Shown here piece after piece: positions 40,607 to 49,131 of a stretch of DNA of 63,274 nucleotides (position 1 is the first letter of the stretch; each line of letters opens with the position of its first letter). The notes below the pieces were generated by a model, which saw only the letters and a program-made list of their open reading frames with translations, had not been told where the DNA came from and searched no databases. The stretch covers positions 1 to 63,274 of the forward strand of contig NZ_ASRY01000311.1 in assembly GCF_000520815.1 (NCBI RefSeq), read 5' to 3'. Position numbers and translations under genes: made by a program. The stretch is from Paenibacillus maysiensis. GTDB lineage: Bacteria; Bacillota; Bacilli; Paenibacillales; Paenibacillaceae.

Positions 40607-41110
40607 TTATGCGGTTTGCTCTTCTTTTTCTGCAACAGCTTTAACTGCAAGCGCGAAGTTGCGCATAGGAGCTTGAAGCACGCTGAGGAGCATGGAAAGG
40701 AGACCTTCGCGGGATGGCAGTTCTGCCAGCGCTTTGATTTCCTCAACACCGATAACACGGCCTTCTACAACTGCACCTTTCAGTTCCAGCGCAGTGTTTT
40801 TCTTAGCGAAATCATTCAAGATCTTAGCTGCAGACACTGCATCATCTTTGCCGAACGCGATTGCAGTAGGACCTGTCAATACTGCGTTCAGTTCAGTCAA
40901 TTCTGCTGCCGCAGTTGCACGACGGAGCAGCGTGTTTTTCAGCACTTGAAATTCGATTCCGGCTTCGCGAAGCTGCTTACGCAGCTCAGTTACTTGGGCA
41001 ACATTCAGACCGCGATAGTCAGCAACCACAGTTGTTACGCTCTCGCGCAATTTTGCAGCTACAACTTCAACAGCTTCTTGTTTTGCTTGAATCACTTTTG
41101 CATTTGCCAA
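40607..41110 (-). CDS. rplJ: 50S ribosomal protein L10
   Basis: L10 anchors the L7/L12 stalk and represses its own operon by binding the leader. The 167-residue form starts from the TTG at 41110, eight bases after GGAGG, with [24 protein letters not shown]; the in-frame GTG at 41119 lies within the Shine-Dalgarno region. The core [25 protein letters not shown] and the C-terminal stalk-binding helix are present. A typical L10 leader precedes it. Confidence 0.97.
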   Translation of the reverse strand: MANAKVIQAKQEAVEVVAAKLRESVTTVVADYRGLNVAQVTELRKQLREAGIEFQVLKNTLLRRATAAAELTELNAVLTGPTAIAFGKDDAVSAAKILNDFAKKNTALELKGAVVEGRVIGVEEIKALAELPSREGLLSMLLSVLQAPMRNFALAVKAVAEKEEQTA

Positions 41111-41185
41111 ACTGTACACCTCCTGATCAATTTATCCGCTTTGCTCGACCAACCTGGTGATCGTCCAAAGCTACCTTCATGAGCA

Positions 41186-41356
41186 TGAAAAAAGCCTCCG
41201 TAGAGTACGAAGGCTTGATAAATCTACATGGACGGGACGAGCCCGCCACATGAAACGTTCTATCATAACACCTCGGTAGGAGATTAAGCCCGAAGGCACC
41301 TACTGTCTACGGTAAGCATATTCAACTTTAATGGTCAGTCACACGGACTCACAACT
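41186..41356 (-). promoter_or_regulatory. L10 ribosomal protein leader with terminator
   Basis: The minus strand reads CCGTAGACAGTAGGTG, then CTCCTACCGAGGTGTTATGAT, the two parts of the conserved K-turn-like L10-binding core. A terminator follows, with AGCCTTCGTA pairing with TACGGAGGCT and then TTTTTT (41218-41188). The L10-L7/L12 complex binds such leaders and ends transcription before rplJ. Confidence 0.9.
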
Positions 41357-41361
41357 TTTAC

Positions 41362-41390
41362 AGAATAACAAAATCAATTGAACGTGTCAA
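41362..41390 (-). promoter_or_regulatory. Sigma-A promoter of rplJ-rplL
   Basis: TTGACA (41390-41385) and TATTCT (41367-41362) on the minus strand are 17 bases apart, just after the rplA stop and upstream of the L10 leader. Confidence 0.8.
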
Positions 41391-41398
41391 TCAAAATA

Positions 41399-42091
41399 TT
41401 ATTTGTAAACAGATGCGTTCACACGAGCACTTGGTCCCATAGTCGAAGAAATAGCGATGTTTTTCAGGTAAATACCTTTAGCAGCCGCTGGCTTCGCACG
41501 GTTCAAGGCTTCGATCAAAGCTTTAAGATTCTCGTTCAGTTGTTCAGCACTGAAAGAAGCTTTGCCGATTGGCGCATGAATTTGACCCGCTTTGTCGAGA
41601 CGGTATTCGATTTTACCGGCTTTAATTTCTTGAACAGCCTTGGCAACGTCGAAAGTAACCGTGCCTGCTTTAGGGTTTGGCATTAAGCCTTTACCACCGA
41701 GCAAACGACCCAGTTTACCAACCTCGCTCATCATATCAGGTGTCGCAACGCAGACGTCGAATTCGAACCAGCCTTGTTGAATTTTGTTGATCATATCTTG
41801 ATCACCAACAAAATCAGCGCCAGCCGCTTCGGCTTCTTTCACTTTGTCACCTTTTGCAAATACCAGAACGCGTTGTGTTTTACCCGTACCATGTGGCAGG
41901 ACAACAACACCACGAACAGCCTGGTCTTGTTTACGGGAATCTACGCCCAGACGGACTGCTGCTTCAACAGTTTCGTCAAATTTAGCAGTTGCGCCTTTTT
42001 TCACCAATTCAACGGCTTCCAAAGGCTCATAAGTCGCTTCGCTGTCGATCAGCTTAGCGGCTTCCAAGTACTTCTTACCATGTTTAGCCAT
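41399..42091 (-). CDS. rplA: 50S ribosomal protein L1
   Basis: L1 forms the stalk that helps eject E-site tRNA, and it autoregulates the rplK-rplA unit in many bacteria. The 230-residue protein starts [23 protein letters not shown] at the ATG at 42091, after GGAGG, and contains [30 protein letters not shown]. An upstream in-frame extension to 42151 lies outside the conserved protein. Confidence 0.98.
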   Translation of the reverse strand: MAKHGKKYLEAAKLIDSEATYEPLEAVELVKKGATAKFDETVEAAVRLGVDSRKQDQAVRGVVVLPHGTGKTQRVLVFAKGDKVKEAEAAGADFVGDQDMINKIQQGWFEFDVCVATPDMMSEVGKLGRLLGGKGLMPNPKAGTVTFDVAKAVQEIKAGKIEYRLDKAGQIHAPIGKASFSAEQLNENLKALIEALNRAKPAAAKGIYLKNIAISSTMGPSARVNASVYK

Positions 42092-42179
42092 AATCTTTTC
42101 CTCCTTATGTGGTATTAGCGGATATTCCTCCCACACTTGCCGGACAGTCAAACTGCCGGCACACGAAGACTAATAAAAA

Positions 42180-42605
42180 TTAGTCTACGATGGTGATACC
42201 CATGCTGCGAGCAGTACCTTCAACCATACGCATTGCCGATTCTACGGAAGCTGCGTTAAGGTCAGGCATTTTTTGCTCAGCAATTTGACGAACGGCAGCG
42301 CGATTTACAGTTGCAACTTTCGTTTTGTTCGGTTCACCAGAACCTTTTTCGATTTTAGCAGCAACTTTCAACAGCACAGCAGCCGGTGGAGTTTTGGTGA
42401 TGAACGTAAAAGAACGATCTTCAAACACCGAAATTTCAACCGGGATGATCAGGCCTGCTTGATCAGCAGTACGAGCATTGAACTCTTTACAGAATGCCAT
42501 GATGTTGACACCTGCTTGACCCAAAGCTGGACCTACTGGAGGCGCTGGATTAGCTTTACCTGCAGGGATCTGCAGTTTTACCATTTTGATTACCTTTTTT
42601 GCCAC
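42180..42605 (-). CDS. rplK: 50S ribosomal protein L11
   Basis: L11 forms the GTPase-associated centre with 23S rRNA and is required for RelA activation. I start at the GTG at 42605, eight bases after GGAGG, which gives [32 protein letters not shown] and 141 residues. The proline-rich N-terminal domain, the thiostrepton site, is standard. Confidence 0.97.
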   Translation of the reverse strand: MAKKVIKMVKLQIPAGKANPAPPVGPALGQAGVNIMAFCKEFNARTADQAGLIIPVEISVFEDRSFTFITKTPPAAVLLKVAAKIEKGSGEPNKTKVATVNRAAVRQIAEQKMPDLNAASVESAMRMVEGTARSMGITIVD

Positions 42606-42678
42606 GGATGACACCTCCTTGACTCAATAGTGGTAGACGGACCTAATGATCCTCCCACAAGAAACCTGTAAGAAAAAT

Positions 42679-43212
42679 CTATATTTTCTCCACCTGAGTA
42701 TAATCCAACTCAAGCGGGGTTTCCCGTCCAAACATGTTGACGTGAACCTTAAGCTTGCTCTTCTCAACCAAAATTTCTTCCACGGAGCCCACAAAATTCG
42801 CAAAAGGACCAACTTTAATTCGCACGGATTCCTTAACATCGAATTCAATCTTCGGTTTCGGCTCTACCATGCCCATATGCTTCAGAATCTGTTCAACTTC
42901 TTCTGGAAGCAAAGCTGTCGGTTTGGAACCCGAGCCTGTTGATCCTACAAATCCCGTAACACCCGGTGTGTTGCGCACAACATACCAAGAATCGTCGGTT
43001 TGAACCATTTCGACCAAGACATAACCAGGGTAAACTTTACGCATAACGGTCTTTTTCTTACCGTCCTTGGTTACCAGTTCTTCTTCCATTGGAACAAGAA
43101 CGCGGAAAATCTTGTCCTCCATGCCCATGGACTCAACGCGTTTCTCCAAATTGGCTTTGACTTTGTTCTCATACCCTGAATAGGTATGAACGACGTACCA
43201 TCTTTTTTCCAT
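42679..43212 (-). CDS. nusG: Transcription termination/antitermination factor NusG
   Basis: NusG binds RNA polymerase, coupling transcription to translation and modulating pausing and Rho. The 177-residue protein has the NGN domain (1-110, starting MEKRWYVVHTYSGYENKVK) and a C-terminal KOW domain with VGPFANFVGSVEEILVEKSKLKVHVNMFGRETPLELDYTQVE. It follows secE closely and precedes rplK, the canonical order. Confidence 0.98.
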   Translation of the reverse strand: MEKRWYVVHTYSGYENKVKANLEKRVESMGMEDKIFRVLVPMEEELVTKDGKKKTVMRKVYPGYVLVEMVQTDDSWYVVRNTPGVTGFVGSTGSGSKPTALLPEEVEQILKHMGMVEPKPKIEFDVKESVRIKVGPFANFVGSVEEILVEKSKLKVHVNMFGRETPLELDYTQVEKI

Positions 43213-43234
43213 ATCAAGCCACCTGGAACCCTTC

Positions 43235-43426
43235 CTAGATAATCGCTCCGATCACAGCGGAAATGCCGATATCGAGAACCCAAAAATAAATCGTGACAAA
43301 CGCAATCGTCCCAATGACAATCAGCGTATAGTTGGTCAGTTCTTTACGATTGGGCCAGCGAACCTTCTTGAGTTCAGCCCAGCTTTCAGAGAAAAAGGAA
43401 AACAGAGACTTGAAACTGCGTTTCAC
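43235..43426 (-). CDS. secE: Preprotein translocase subunit SecE
   Basis: SecE clamps the SecY channel. This short Gram-positive form of 63 residues has a basic amphipathic helix (KSLFSFFSESWAELKKVRWPNRKEL) followed by one transmembrane helix (about 32-58). It lies between rpmG and nusG. Confidence 0.96.
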   Translation of the reverse strand: MKRSFKSLFSFFSESWAELKKVRWPNRKELTNYTLIVIGTIAFVTIYFWVLDIGISAVIGAII

Positions 43427-43448
43427 GCCGACTACACCTCCAAAAAAA

Positions 43449-43598
43449 CTATCTGGTTTCCCGATGAGAAGTCTGTTCGTTACAGGACTTACAGAATTTC
43501 TTCATCTCCATGCGGTCGGGGTGATTACGCTTGTTTTTAGTCGTTGTGTAATTTCTTTGTTTGCATGTTGTACAAGCCAAAGTAATAATTACCCGCAT
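43449..43598 (-). CDS. rpmG: 50S ribosomal protein L33, zinc-binding form
   Basis: This short gene encodes 49 residues, [20 protein letters not shown] onward to SHRETR. Cys9, Cys12, Cys36 and Cys39 make the zinc ribbon of the C+ form. The ATG at 43598 follows GGAGG by about eight bases. It heads the rpmG-secE-nusG unit, with its own promoter about 85 bases upstream. Confidence 0.95.
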   Translation of the reverse strand: MRVIITLACTTCKQRNYTTTKNKRNHPDRMEMKKFCKSCNEQTSHRETR

Positions 43599-43649
43599 GA
43601 TGTGCACCTCCCGAAGACATCCAACACCGGAAGTCTCATAATTGATCCT

Positions 43650-43701
43650 AAAAAAACCGCGAATTTAGGCCTACCTAAAACACTTTATCACACGCGGTTT
43701 T
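43650..43701 (-). terminator. Hairpin with T-run overlapping the rpmG promoter
   Basis: On the minus strand AAAACCGCG (43701-43692) pairs with CGCGGTTTT (about 43661-43652), with an inner TTTAGG/CCTAAA stem, followed by TTTTTT. The 5' arm lies in the spacer of the rpmG promoter, so only transcripts arriving from upstream (sigH) can form it. This would block read-through into rpmG. Confidence 0.6.
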
Positions 43702-43710
43702 CCATGTCAA
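43682..43710 (-). promoter_or_regulatory. Sigma-A promoter of rpmG-secE-nusG
   Basis: TTGACA (43710-43705) and TAAAGT (43687-43682) on the minus strand are 17 bases apart, with TG upstream of the -10 giving an extended element. The rest of 43711-43885 shows nothing I can name. Confidence 0.72.
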
Positions 43711-43885
43711 CGAATGTTTGCATACATTTCGCAGTCCCGGCTGTGGTGCATTTTAACATCTGCTCATCCTTTAAAAATCATCTCTGAAAAACCTCTCCAA
43801 GATCCATGCGATATCTATTATTCATCTTTTTCAGTATAAATCATTCTTAACACATATAAACCTGCATATCCTGCCCTTAACGAAT

Positions 43886-43912
43886 AAAAAAGACTCGGAC
43901 TCGAGCCTTTTC
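43886..43912 (-). terminator. Terminator after sigH
   Basis: GGCTCG pairs with CGAGTC (one G-T pair) around AGTC and is followed by TTTTTT on the minus strand, 18 bases past the sigH stop. Confidence 0.82.
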
Positions 43913-43929
43913 CCTGCCAGCCTCTACTT

Positions 43930-44574
43930 TCAGCTATCCCTTACTTCCAAATACTTTTCAAGTTTGCGCTTGACCCGTTGCAGCGCATTATCAATAGATT
44001 TCACGTGGCGGTCAAGGTCCTCGGCAATTTCCTGATATGAACGTCCGTCCAGATACAGCATAAGTACCTTCCGTTCCAGCTCGCTCAGAATCTCGGACAT
44101 TTTGTCCTCAAGGCCTACAAACTCTTCCTGATTAATAATCAGCTCTTCAGGATCACTTACCTGCGTTCCGCAAATCACGTCCAGCAACGTCCGATCCGAC
44201 TCTTCATCATAAATGGGCTTGTCCAGAGATACGTAGGAATTCAGAGGAATGTGCTTTTGTCGTGTGGCTGTCTTGATTGCCGTAATAATCTGTCTTGTAA
44301 TGCACAGCTCGGCGAAGGCCTTGAACGAAGCAAGCTTGTCTCCCTTAAAATCACGAATAGATTTGTAGAGACCAATCATGCCCTCCTGAATAATATCCTC
44401 GCGATCAGCGCCGATCAGGAAGTAGGATCTGGCCTTGGCCCGCACGAAGTTCCGATATTTATTAATCAGAAACTCCAGTGCCTCCCCATCACCTTCATGG
44501 ACTGCTCCAACAATGTCTTCATCAATTTTGTAATCAAACTTTGACAACATGATATCCTTGAGGTCCACACTCAC
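43930..44574 (-). CDS. sigH: RNA polymerase sigma factor SigH (Spo0H)
   Basis: Sigma-H transcribes early sporulation and competence genes at entry into stationary phase. The 214-residue protein has region 2 with YRNFVRAKARSYFLIGADREDIIQEGMIGLYKSIRDF and a region 4 helix-turn-helix with RSYQEIAEDLDRHVKSIDNALQRVKRKLEKYLE, which agree closely with B. subtilis SigH. I use the GTG at 44574 because GGAGG lies eight bases upstream. The gene has its own promoter and stands between the rae1 gene and rpmG as in B. subtilis. Confidence 0.96.
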   Translation of the reverse strand: MSVDLKDIMLSKFDYKIDEDIVGAVHEGDGEALEFLINKYRNFVRAKARSYFLIGADREDIIQEGMIGLYKSIRDFKGDKLASFKAFAELCITRQIITAIKTATRQKHIPLNSYVSLDKPIYDEESDRTLLDVICGTQVSDPEELIINQEEFVGLEDKMSEILSELERKVLMLYLDGRSYQEIAEDLDRHVKSIDNALQRVKRKLEKYLEVRDS

Positions 44575-44630
44575 TAACAATCCCTCCGGCTGCAACGCAA
44601 GATACCCGTTACTCTCTCAAATATAGGACA

Positions 44631-44660
44631 AGTATACGCGATGCAACCTGATACCGTCAA
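44631..44660 (-). promoter_or_regulatory. Sigma-A promoter of sigH
   Basis: TTGACG (44660-44655) and TATACT (44636-44631) on the minus strand are 18 bases apart, about 60 bases upstream of the chosen start. The repressor AbrB controls sigH in B. subtilis, but its sites cannot be recognised by eye. Confidence 0.7.
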
Positions 44661-44749
44661 CCACAACAGCCTAAAAAAGAAGAGCACTAACAAAATTGTC
44701 AATGGTTTCAAAATGGAGAACTGTCCAATTACTGGATTTTTTATCTAGA

Positions 44750-45271
44750 CTATTCTCTTCTCCAGCGCTCAAACAGCTTTCGAAGCTCCGGGCTTAGCTT
44801 GGCATCCAGCGAATTGCGGGACAATTTGGCGCTATCCTGCTCTATCCGCTTTTTCACTTCCTTTTCAGATTCCTCAATCTCAATCAAAAGTTCACGCGCC
44901 GACACCCTGAGCGCTCCTTGTCCAAAAGCGACATGTTGTTCCACCTGATCACTTGTTGCTACATAAATGCTTCTTCTTCGGCTGCTTAGCTCCCGAACCA
45001 ATCGCTCTATACACTCGTCAGCGGTCTCTTTTTCTTTGGTAAAATAAATCTGGACTTTACTTTGGGCATACGTTTTACCCAATCCTGGCACCCGGTAAGC
45101 ATCAAATACGACGATGACTCTTCTGCCGGAATACGCCTGATGATCCGCGAGTCGTTCAAGCAGTCTGTCCCTCGCTTCCTGCATACCAGATTGTACCAGT
45201 GCGGAAAGTTCGGGCCAGGCTCCAATCACGTTGTAACCGTCCACAAGCAGAACATCCCGCGTGTCAGCCAT
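44750..45271 (-). CDS. rae1: NYN-domain endoribonuclease Rae1 (YacP)
   Basis: Rae1 is a ribosome-associated nuclease that cuts mRNA in the A site. The 173-residue protein is a NYN/PIN-type fold with the acidic motifs LLVDGYNVIGAWPEL (9-23), VIVVFDAYRVPG (about 53-64) and SIYVATSDQVEQ (about 100-111). The C-terminal half is charged and helical. It follows rlmB by four bases, in the same order as the B. subtilis cysS-mrnC-rlmB-yacP row. Confidence 0.9.
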   Translation of the reverse strand: MADTRDVLLVDGYNVIGAWPELSALVQSGMQEARDRLLERLADHQAYSGRRVIVVFDAYRVPGLGKTYAQSKVQIYFTKEKETADECIERLVRELSSRRRSIYVATSDQVEQHVAFGQGALRVSARELLIEIEESEKEVKKRIEQDSAKLSRNSLDAKLSPELRKLFERWRRE

Positions 45272-45275
45272 ATCA

Positions 45276-46022
45276 TCAGCCCCGTGCCTGTCGTCCGCGC
45301 AACACTTCGTACATCACGACACCTGCGGCTACAGAAGCATTCAGGGAATTGATTTGCCCAGCCATCGGCAGCTTAACGAGTACGTCACATTTCTCACGGA
45401 TCAAACGGCCTATCCCTTTATTTTCGTTACCAATGACGATAGCTACTGGCCCTGTGAATACACCATTTCCAAAAACTGGGTCCGTAGCTGTCACATCTGT
45501 GCCGACTACCCATACGCCTTCCTCTTTGAGACGGTCGATGGTTTGCCCCAAATTGTTCACACGCGCCACAGGAACGTACTCAACCGCCCCCGCCGATGTT
45601 TTGGACACCGTTACAGTTACTGCCGCCGAACGTCTTTTCGGCACGATTACTCCATGTGCCCCTGTGCAGTCCGCTGTCCGAAGGATAGACCCCAGATTAT
45701 GCGGATCTTCAATCTCATCCAATAGGATCAAAAACGGCTCTTCTCCCTTACTACGGGCAGTTGCGAGCAGTTCTTCCACTTCAACATAGGCAAAAGGTGC
45801 AGCCTGTGCAACCACTCCCTGATGCTGTATTCCCGGAACCATTTGATCAAGCTTACGCTTGTCCACCTGTAACACAATGATCCCCGCTTTTTTAGCCTCA
45901 GCCGTAATGGGCAATGTCAGGTGCTTTTGTGCATTATCCGCAATCCATATTTTATTTATCGTTCTGCCTGAGCGAAGCGCCTCCGTTACCGAATGCTTAC
46001 CGGCAATCCATTCTTCTTCCAT
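45276..46022 (-). CDS. rlmB: 23S rRNA (guanosine-2'-O-)-methyltransferase RlmB
   Basis: RlmB is a SPOUT-fold methyltransferase that modifies a guanosine of 23S rRNA. The 248-residue form starts MEEEWIAGKHSVTEALRSGRTINKIWIADNAQ at the ATG at 46022, nine bases after GGGAGG. The knot motifs IVIGNENKGIGRLIREKCD and LPMAGQINSLNASVAAGVVMYE are clear. It overlaps nothing but lies very close to mrnC and rae1, so all three are cotranscribed. Confidence 0.95.
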   Translation of the reverse strand: MEEEWIAGKHSVTEALRSGRTINKIWIADNAQKHLTLPITAEAKKAGIIVLQVDKRKLDQMVPGIQHQGVVAQAAPFAYVEVEELLATARSKGEEPFLILLDEIEDPHNLGSILRTADCTGAHGVIVPKRRSAAVTVTVSKTSAGAVEYVPVARVNNLGQTIDRLKEEGVWVVGTDVTATDPVFGNGVFTGPVAIVIGNENKGIGRLIREKCDVLVKLPMAGQINSLNASVAAGVVMYEVLRGRQARG

Positions 46023-46082
46023 ATCTAGCTTCCTCCCGGGAAAACGGCCAATGCTCAATGCATTTGATCCGCTCGTTCCCAA

Positions 46083-46541
46083 TTAAGATTTTTCTGTATT
46101 TTCCATTTGTGCAATGCCGTACGTAATCAATTCTCTCATTCTGTCCAAACGTCCGTCACAATAAAGAAAACCGAACAGTCCCTCCAGCGCAGTAGCATGA
46201 CGATACTCAAGCACATCAGCATTTTTGGGCAGGCTTCCTGACTTGGCATTTCTTCCTTGTCTAACAATATCACGTTCTTCCTCCGTCAGTACCGTCTCCA
46301 GCAGCGTGAGCATACGACTCTGCGCCTTGGCAGAGACTAGCCCTGTGGCTCGCCGATGTAAATGGTTCGGGCGCAGATTGGGCTGCGCCAGCAAATATTG
46401 CCGCACCGCGACCTCATACACGGCATCGCCAATGTAAGCCAGCGCAATCGGCGGCATCAGGCGGGCCGGCTTGGACGCAGGATACGGGAACCAGTTTCCC
46501 GCACCTTCCGAAGCTCCCGCGTGCAATGGCTTATCACTCAT
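46083..46541 (-). CDS. mrnC: Mini-ribonuclease III (MrnC)
   Basis: MrnC is an RNase III catalytic domain without a double-stranded-RNA-binding domain, and it matures 23S rRNA. The 152-residue form has the signature LAYIGDAVYEVAVRQYLL and the second acidic site in ATALEGLFGFLYCDG. The ATG at 46541 overlaps the cysS stop in an ATGA junction; a GTG at 46553 is also in frame. It lies 60 bases before rlmB. Confidence 0.95.
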   Translation of the reverse strand: MSDKPLHAGASEGAGNWFPYPASKPARLMPPIALAYIGDAVYEVAVRQYLLAQPNLRPNHLHRRATGLVSAKAQSRMLTLLETVLTEEERDIVRQGRNAKSGSLPKNADVLEYRHATALEGLFGFLYCDGRLDRMRELITYGIAQMENTEKS

Positions 46542-47941
46542 TTTCGCCGCCACCGCATACCCTGTGCTGTATCCTCAAGCACGATTCCTTTGGCAGCCAG
46601 CAGATCGCGAATTTCATCGGCTCTGCCCCAGTTCTTGGTTTTGCGTGCCTCGACACGCTCCGCAATCAACTGTTCAATTTCATCATCCAACAATTCTTCT
46701 CTCCGTTCCGCATAAATACGAAGTACATTGTTCATCGTATGAAAGGTATGCAATACAGCCTTCAATTCCGCCTGGTTTACGACATCGCGCTGCAACAGAT
46801 GATTCGCTTCGCTAACCCAGTCAAATACAGCAGTAATCGCGTCAGGTGTATTGAAATCATCATCCATTTTTTCGCCAAACTGCTGCAAAATCCCGTCAAG
46901 CTTGGCTTGCAGTTCCACTGACACTTCCCTGTTGCCTTCCAGCGTATTGGCTAAACGATGCTTCACGTTGGTAACTGCATTGGCAATCCGTTCGACACTA
47001 TTCTCCGCCTGACTCATAGTCTCTTGGTTGTAATTCAACGGATTCCGGTAATGAGTCGAAAGCATAAAATAGCGTACAGCCTCCGGCTTGTGACGAGCGC
47101 GCAAATCTTTTACCAAAATACCATTACCGAGTGATTTCGACATTTTTTCATTATCAATGCGAATATATCCGTTATGCATCCAGTAGCGAGCTAATGGCTT
47201 ACCCGTAATCACCTCGGATTGTGCGCATTCGCATTCATGATGCGGGAATTGCAAATCCTGTCCGCCCCCATGAATATCCAGCGTATCCCCCAGATAGTGG
47301 CGGACCATGGCAGAGCATTCGATGTGCCAGCCCGGGCGACCGTTGCCCCAAGGACTCGACCAATAAATTTCTCCCGGCTTAGCAGCCTTCCAGAGTACAA
47401 AATCCTCAGCGTTTTCCTTACGTTCATCCACATGAATGCGAATCCCGAACTGAAGCTCCTCCAGATTCTGACCCGACAGCTGACCGTAGCATTTGAATTT
47501 TTTGGTCCGATAGAACACATCGCCATCATTTTCATAGGCATAGCCTTTATCTACCAATTCCTTGATAAAATCAATAATCAGATCCATACTCTCGGTTACA
47601 CGGGGATTCATGCTGGCTGCTGGGACATTCAATCCCGTCAAATCCTCATGATAGGCCGCAATAAATTTTTCGGCAACGGCCGAAACATCCATACCCAGTT
47701 CCCGAGCCTTGCGGATTAATTTATCATCGACATCCGTAAAATTCACCACATAATTCACGTCATAGCCCAAATACTCCAGATAGCTGCGCACCACATCAAA
47801 CACAATAACAGGTCGTGCGTTGCCGATATGAATGTAATCATACACGGTAGGTCCGCATACATACATTTTAACCTTTCCAGGCTCGAGTGGCACAAATGGG
47901 TTCCGGCTTCTCGTCATTGTATTATAAATTTGAAGCGGCAT
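46538..47941 (-). CDS. cysS: Cysteinyl-tRNA synthetase
   Basis: CysRS charges tRNA-Cys. The 467-residue protein has CGPTVYDYIHIGNARP with the zinc-binding Cys and the HIGH variant, and KMSKSLGN for the KMSKS loop. The zinc site is completed by a Cys in WHIECSAM and HHECECAQS. It follows cysE by 24 bases, and both genes lie behind the Cys-type T-box, so cysteine synthesis and use are controlled by the charging level of tRNA-Cys. Confidence 0.98.
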   Translation of the reverse strand: MPLQIYNTMTRSRNPFVPLEPGKVKMYVCGPTVYDYIHIGNARPVIVFDVVRSYLEYLGYDVNYVVNFTDVDDKLIRKARELGMDVSAVAEKFIAAYHEDLTGLNVPAASMNPRVTESMDLIIDFIKELVDKGYAYENDGDVFYRTKKFKCYGQLSGQNLEELQFGIRIHVDERKENAEDFVLWKAAKPGEIYWSSPWGNGRPGWHIECSAMVRHYLGDTLDIHGGGQDLQFPHHECECAQSEVITGKPLARYWMHNGYIRIDNEKMSKSLGNGILVKDLRARHKPEAVRYFMLSTHYRNPLNYNQETMSQAENSVERIANAVTNVKHRLANTLEGNREVSVELQAKLDGILQQFGEKMDDDFNTPDAITAVFDWVSEANHLLQRDVVNQAELKAVLHTFHTMNNVLRIYAERREELLDDEIEQLIAERVEARKTKNWGRADEIRDLLAAKGIVLEDTAQGMRWRRK

Positions 47942-47965
47942 CGTTATGTTCCTCCCTAATGAAAA

Positions 47966-48646
47966 TCATCCTTGTATTTTATTCTCTTGGGCCACCTGAT
48001 GTTTCTGAGCGGATCGCCCATCCTTCAAATCAGATATTTCTGCACGCAATCGTTCTATTTCCAGTTGAAGCTCCCGTATAGAATCCACGACCGGATCGGG
48101 TAGCTGGTGACTAAGTCGTTCTGGACGTCTACCGTCCTGTCTGACAACCCGTCCCGGGATACCCACCACCGTACTGTTTGGCGGTACCTCTTTTAGCACA
48201 ACCGAGTTGGAGCCAATGTTGGAATGCGCCCCAATCGTAAAAGAGCCTAATATCTTGGCCCCGGAGCCTATAACCACATTATTCCCAATGGTAGGGTGAC
48301 GCTTCCCTTTCTCTTTACCCGTCCCTCCAAGAGTGACCCCCTGGTATAATACGACATCATCACCAATCTCACAGGTTTCCCCAATGACAACTCCCATGCC
48401 ATGGTCAATGAACAGCCGTTTTCCAATAGAAGCACCGGGATGGATTTCAATTCCTGTCATAAACCTAGATACATGAGATATAACACGGGCCAGAATACAC
48501 CAATTTCGCAGATAAAGCCAATGTGCGATTCGGTGTGCCCAAAGTGCATGAACACCGGGACACGTAAAAATAACCTCCAGCTTGCTTCGGGCAGCCGGAT
48601 CATTATCCAAAACAGTCTGAATGTCGGATTTAATATGTCTGACCAT
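47966..48646 (-). CDS. cysE: Serine O-acetyltransferase
   Basis: CysE makes O-acetylserine, the acceptor for sulfide in cysteine synthesis. The 226-residue protein starts [26 protein letters not shown] at the ATG at 48646 after AGGAGGGG. It has the left-handed beta-helix repeats typical of this family ([53 protein letters not shown]) with the catalytic His in DHGMG. An in-frame extension to 48736 lies in the leader. It shares the T-box with cysS. Confidence 0.97.
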   Translation of the reverse strand: MVRHIKSDIQTVLDNDPAARSKLEVIFTCPGVHALWAHRIAHWLYLRNWCILARVISHVSRFMTGIEIHPGASIGKRLFIDHGMGVVIGETCEIGDDVVLYQGVTLGGTGKEKGKRHPTIGNNVVIGSGAKILGSFTIGAHSNIGSNSVVLKEVPPNSTVVGIPGRVVRQDGRRPERLSHQLPDPVVDSIRELQLEIERLRAEISDLKDGRSAQKHQVAQENKIQG

Positions 48647-48765
48647 GTCGCCCCTCCTATTTCCTTCATTTCCTTGCCGCTCTCCACACCACTCCGCGTT
48701 TCGCCAATTTTCGCATTCGTCAGCACACTTCGACATTTTTCACCTTTAACGAGCTTGAGTCTGAT

Positions 48766-49090
48766 AAAAATGAAAAAGCGCCTCCGCAGCCTAAGCTGCA
48801 GAGACGCATGAACGTGGTCCCACTCTGCTTCAGGCATACCTGCTGCATATAAGCAGAAAAGCCTGTCCTTGGCGTCCGGTAACGAGAACGACTCGGCACA
48901 CCCTTGCCATATCAGCAGTCGACGCTAATTAGGGTTCAGGCGCACGGCTCCCAGGTGCATTTCCTCCGCAGGTCATCTGGACGGCTTCCAGCCCCGGGGT
49001 TCCCCTCGGCCGTCCTCTCTGGCAAATGCCCTTATGCAGTGTACTTCTCCTGTTCTCAGCCTTTACACGTAAATATCAATCCGTATCAAT
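48766..49090 (-). promoter_or_regulatory. T-box riboswitch (tRNA-Cys type) for cysE-cysS
   Basis: The minus strand shows a long stem I region with GACGGC/GCCGTC, a specifier-like GAAATGCACC in which TGC (48959-48957) is the Cys codon, and a T-box element AGAGTGGGACCACG near 48822-48809 (consensus AGGGTGGNACCGCG). The terminator GCGTCTCTGCAGC/GCTGCGGAGGCGC-TTTTT lies at 48808-48772. Uncharged tRNA-Cys should favour the antiterminator and permit expression. The same arrangement is known from B. subtilis gltX-cysE-cysS. Confidence 0.92.
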
Positions 49091-49096
49091 GGAGTC

Positions 49097-49125
49097 ATTA
49101 TAGCGAAAAGACAACAAATTGACAA
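49097..49125 (-). promoter_or_regulatory. Sigma-A promoter of the T-box/cysE unit
   Basis: TTGTCA (49125-49120) and TATAAT (49102-49097) on the minus strand are 17 bases apart, lying seven bases past the gltX stop. I see no terminator after gltX, so read-through may add to this promoter. Confidence 0.8.
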
Positions 49126-49131
49126 GAAATA

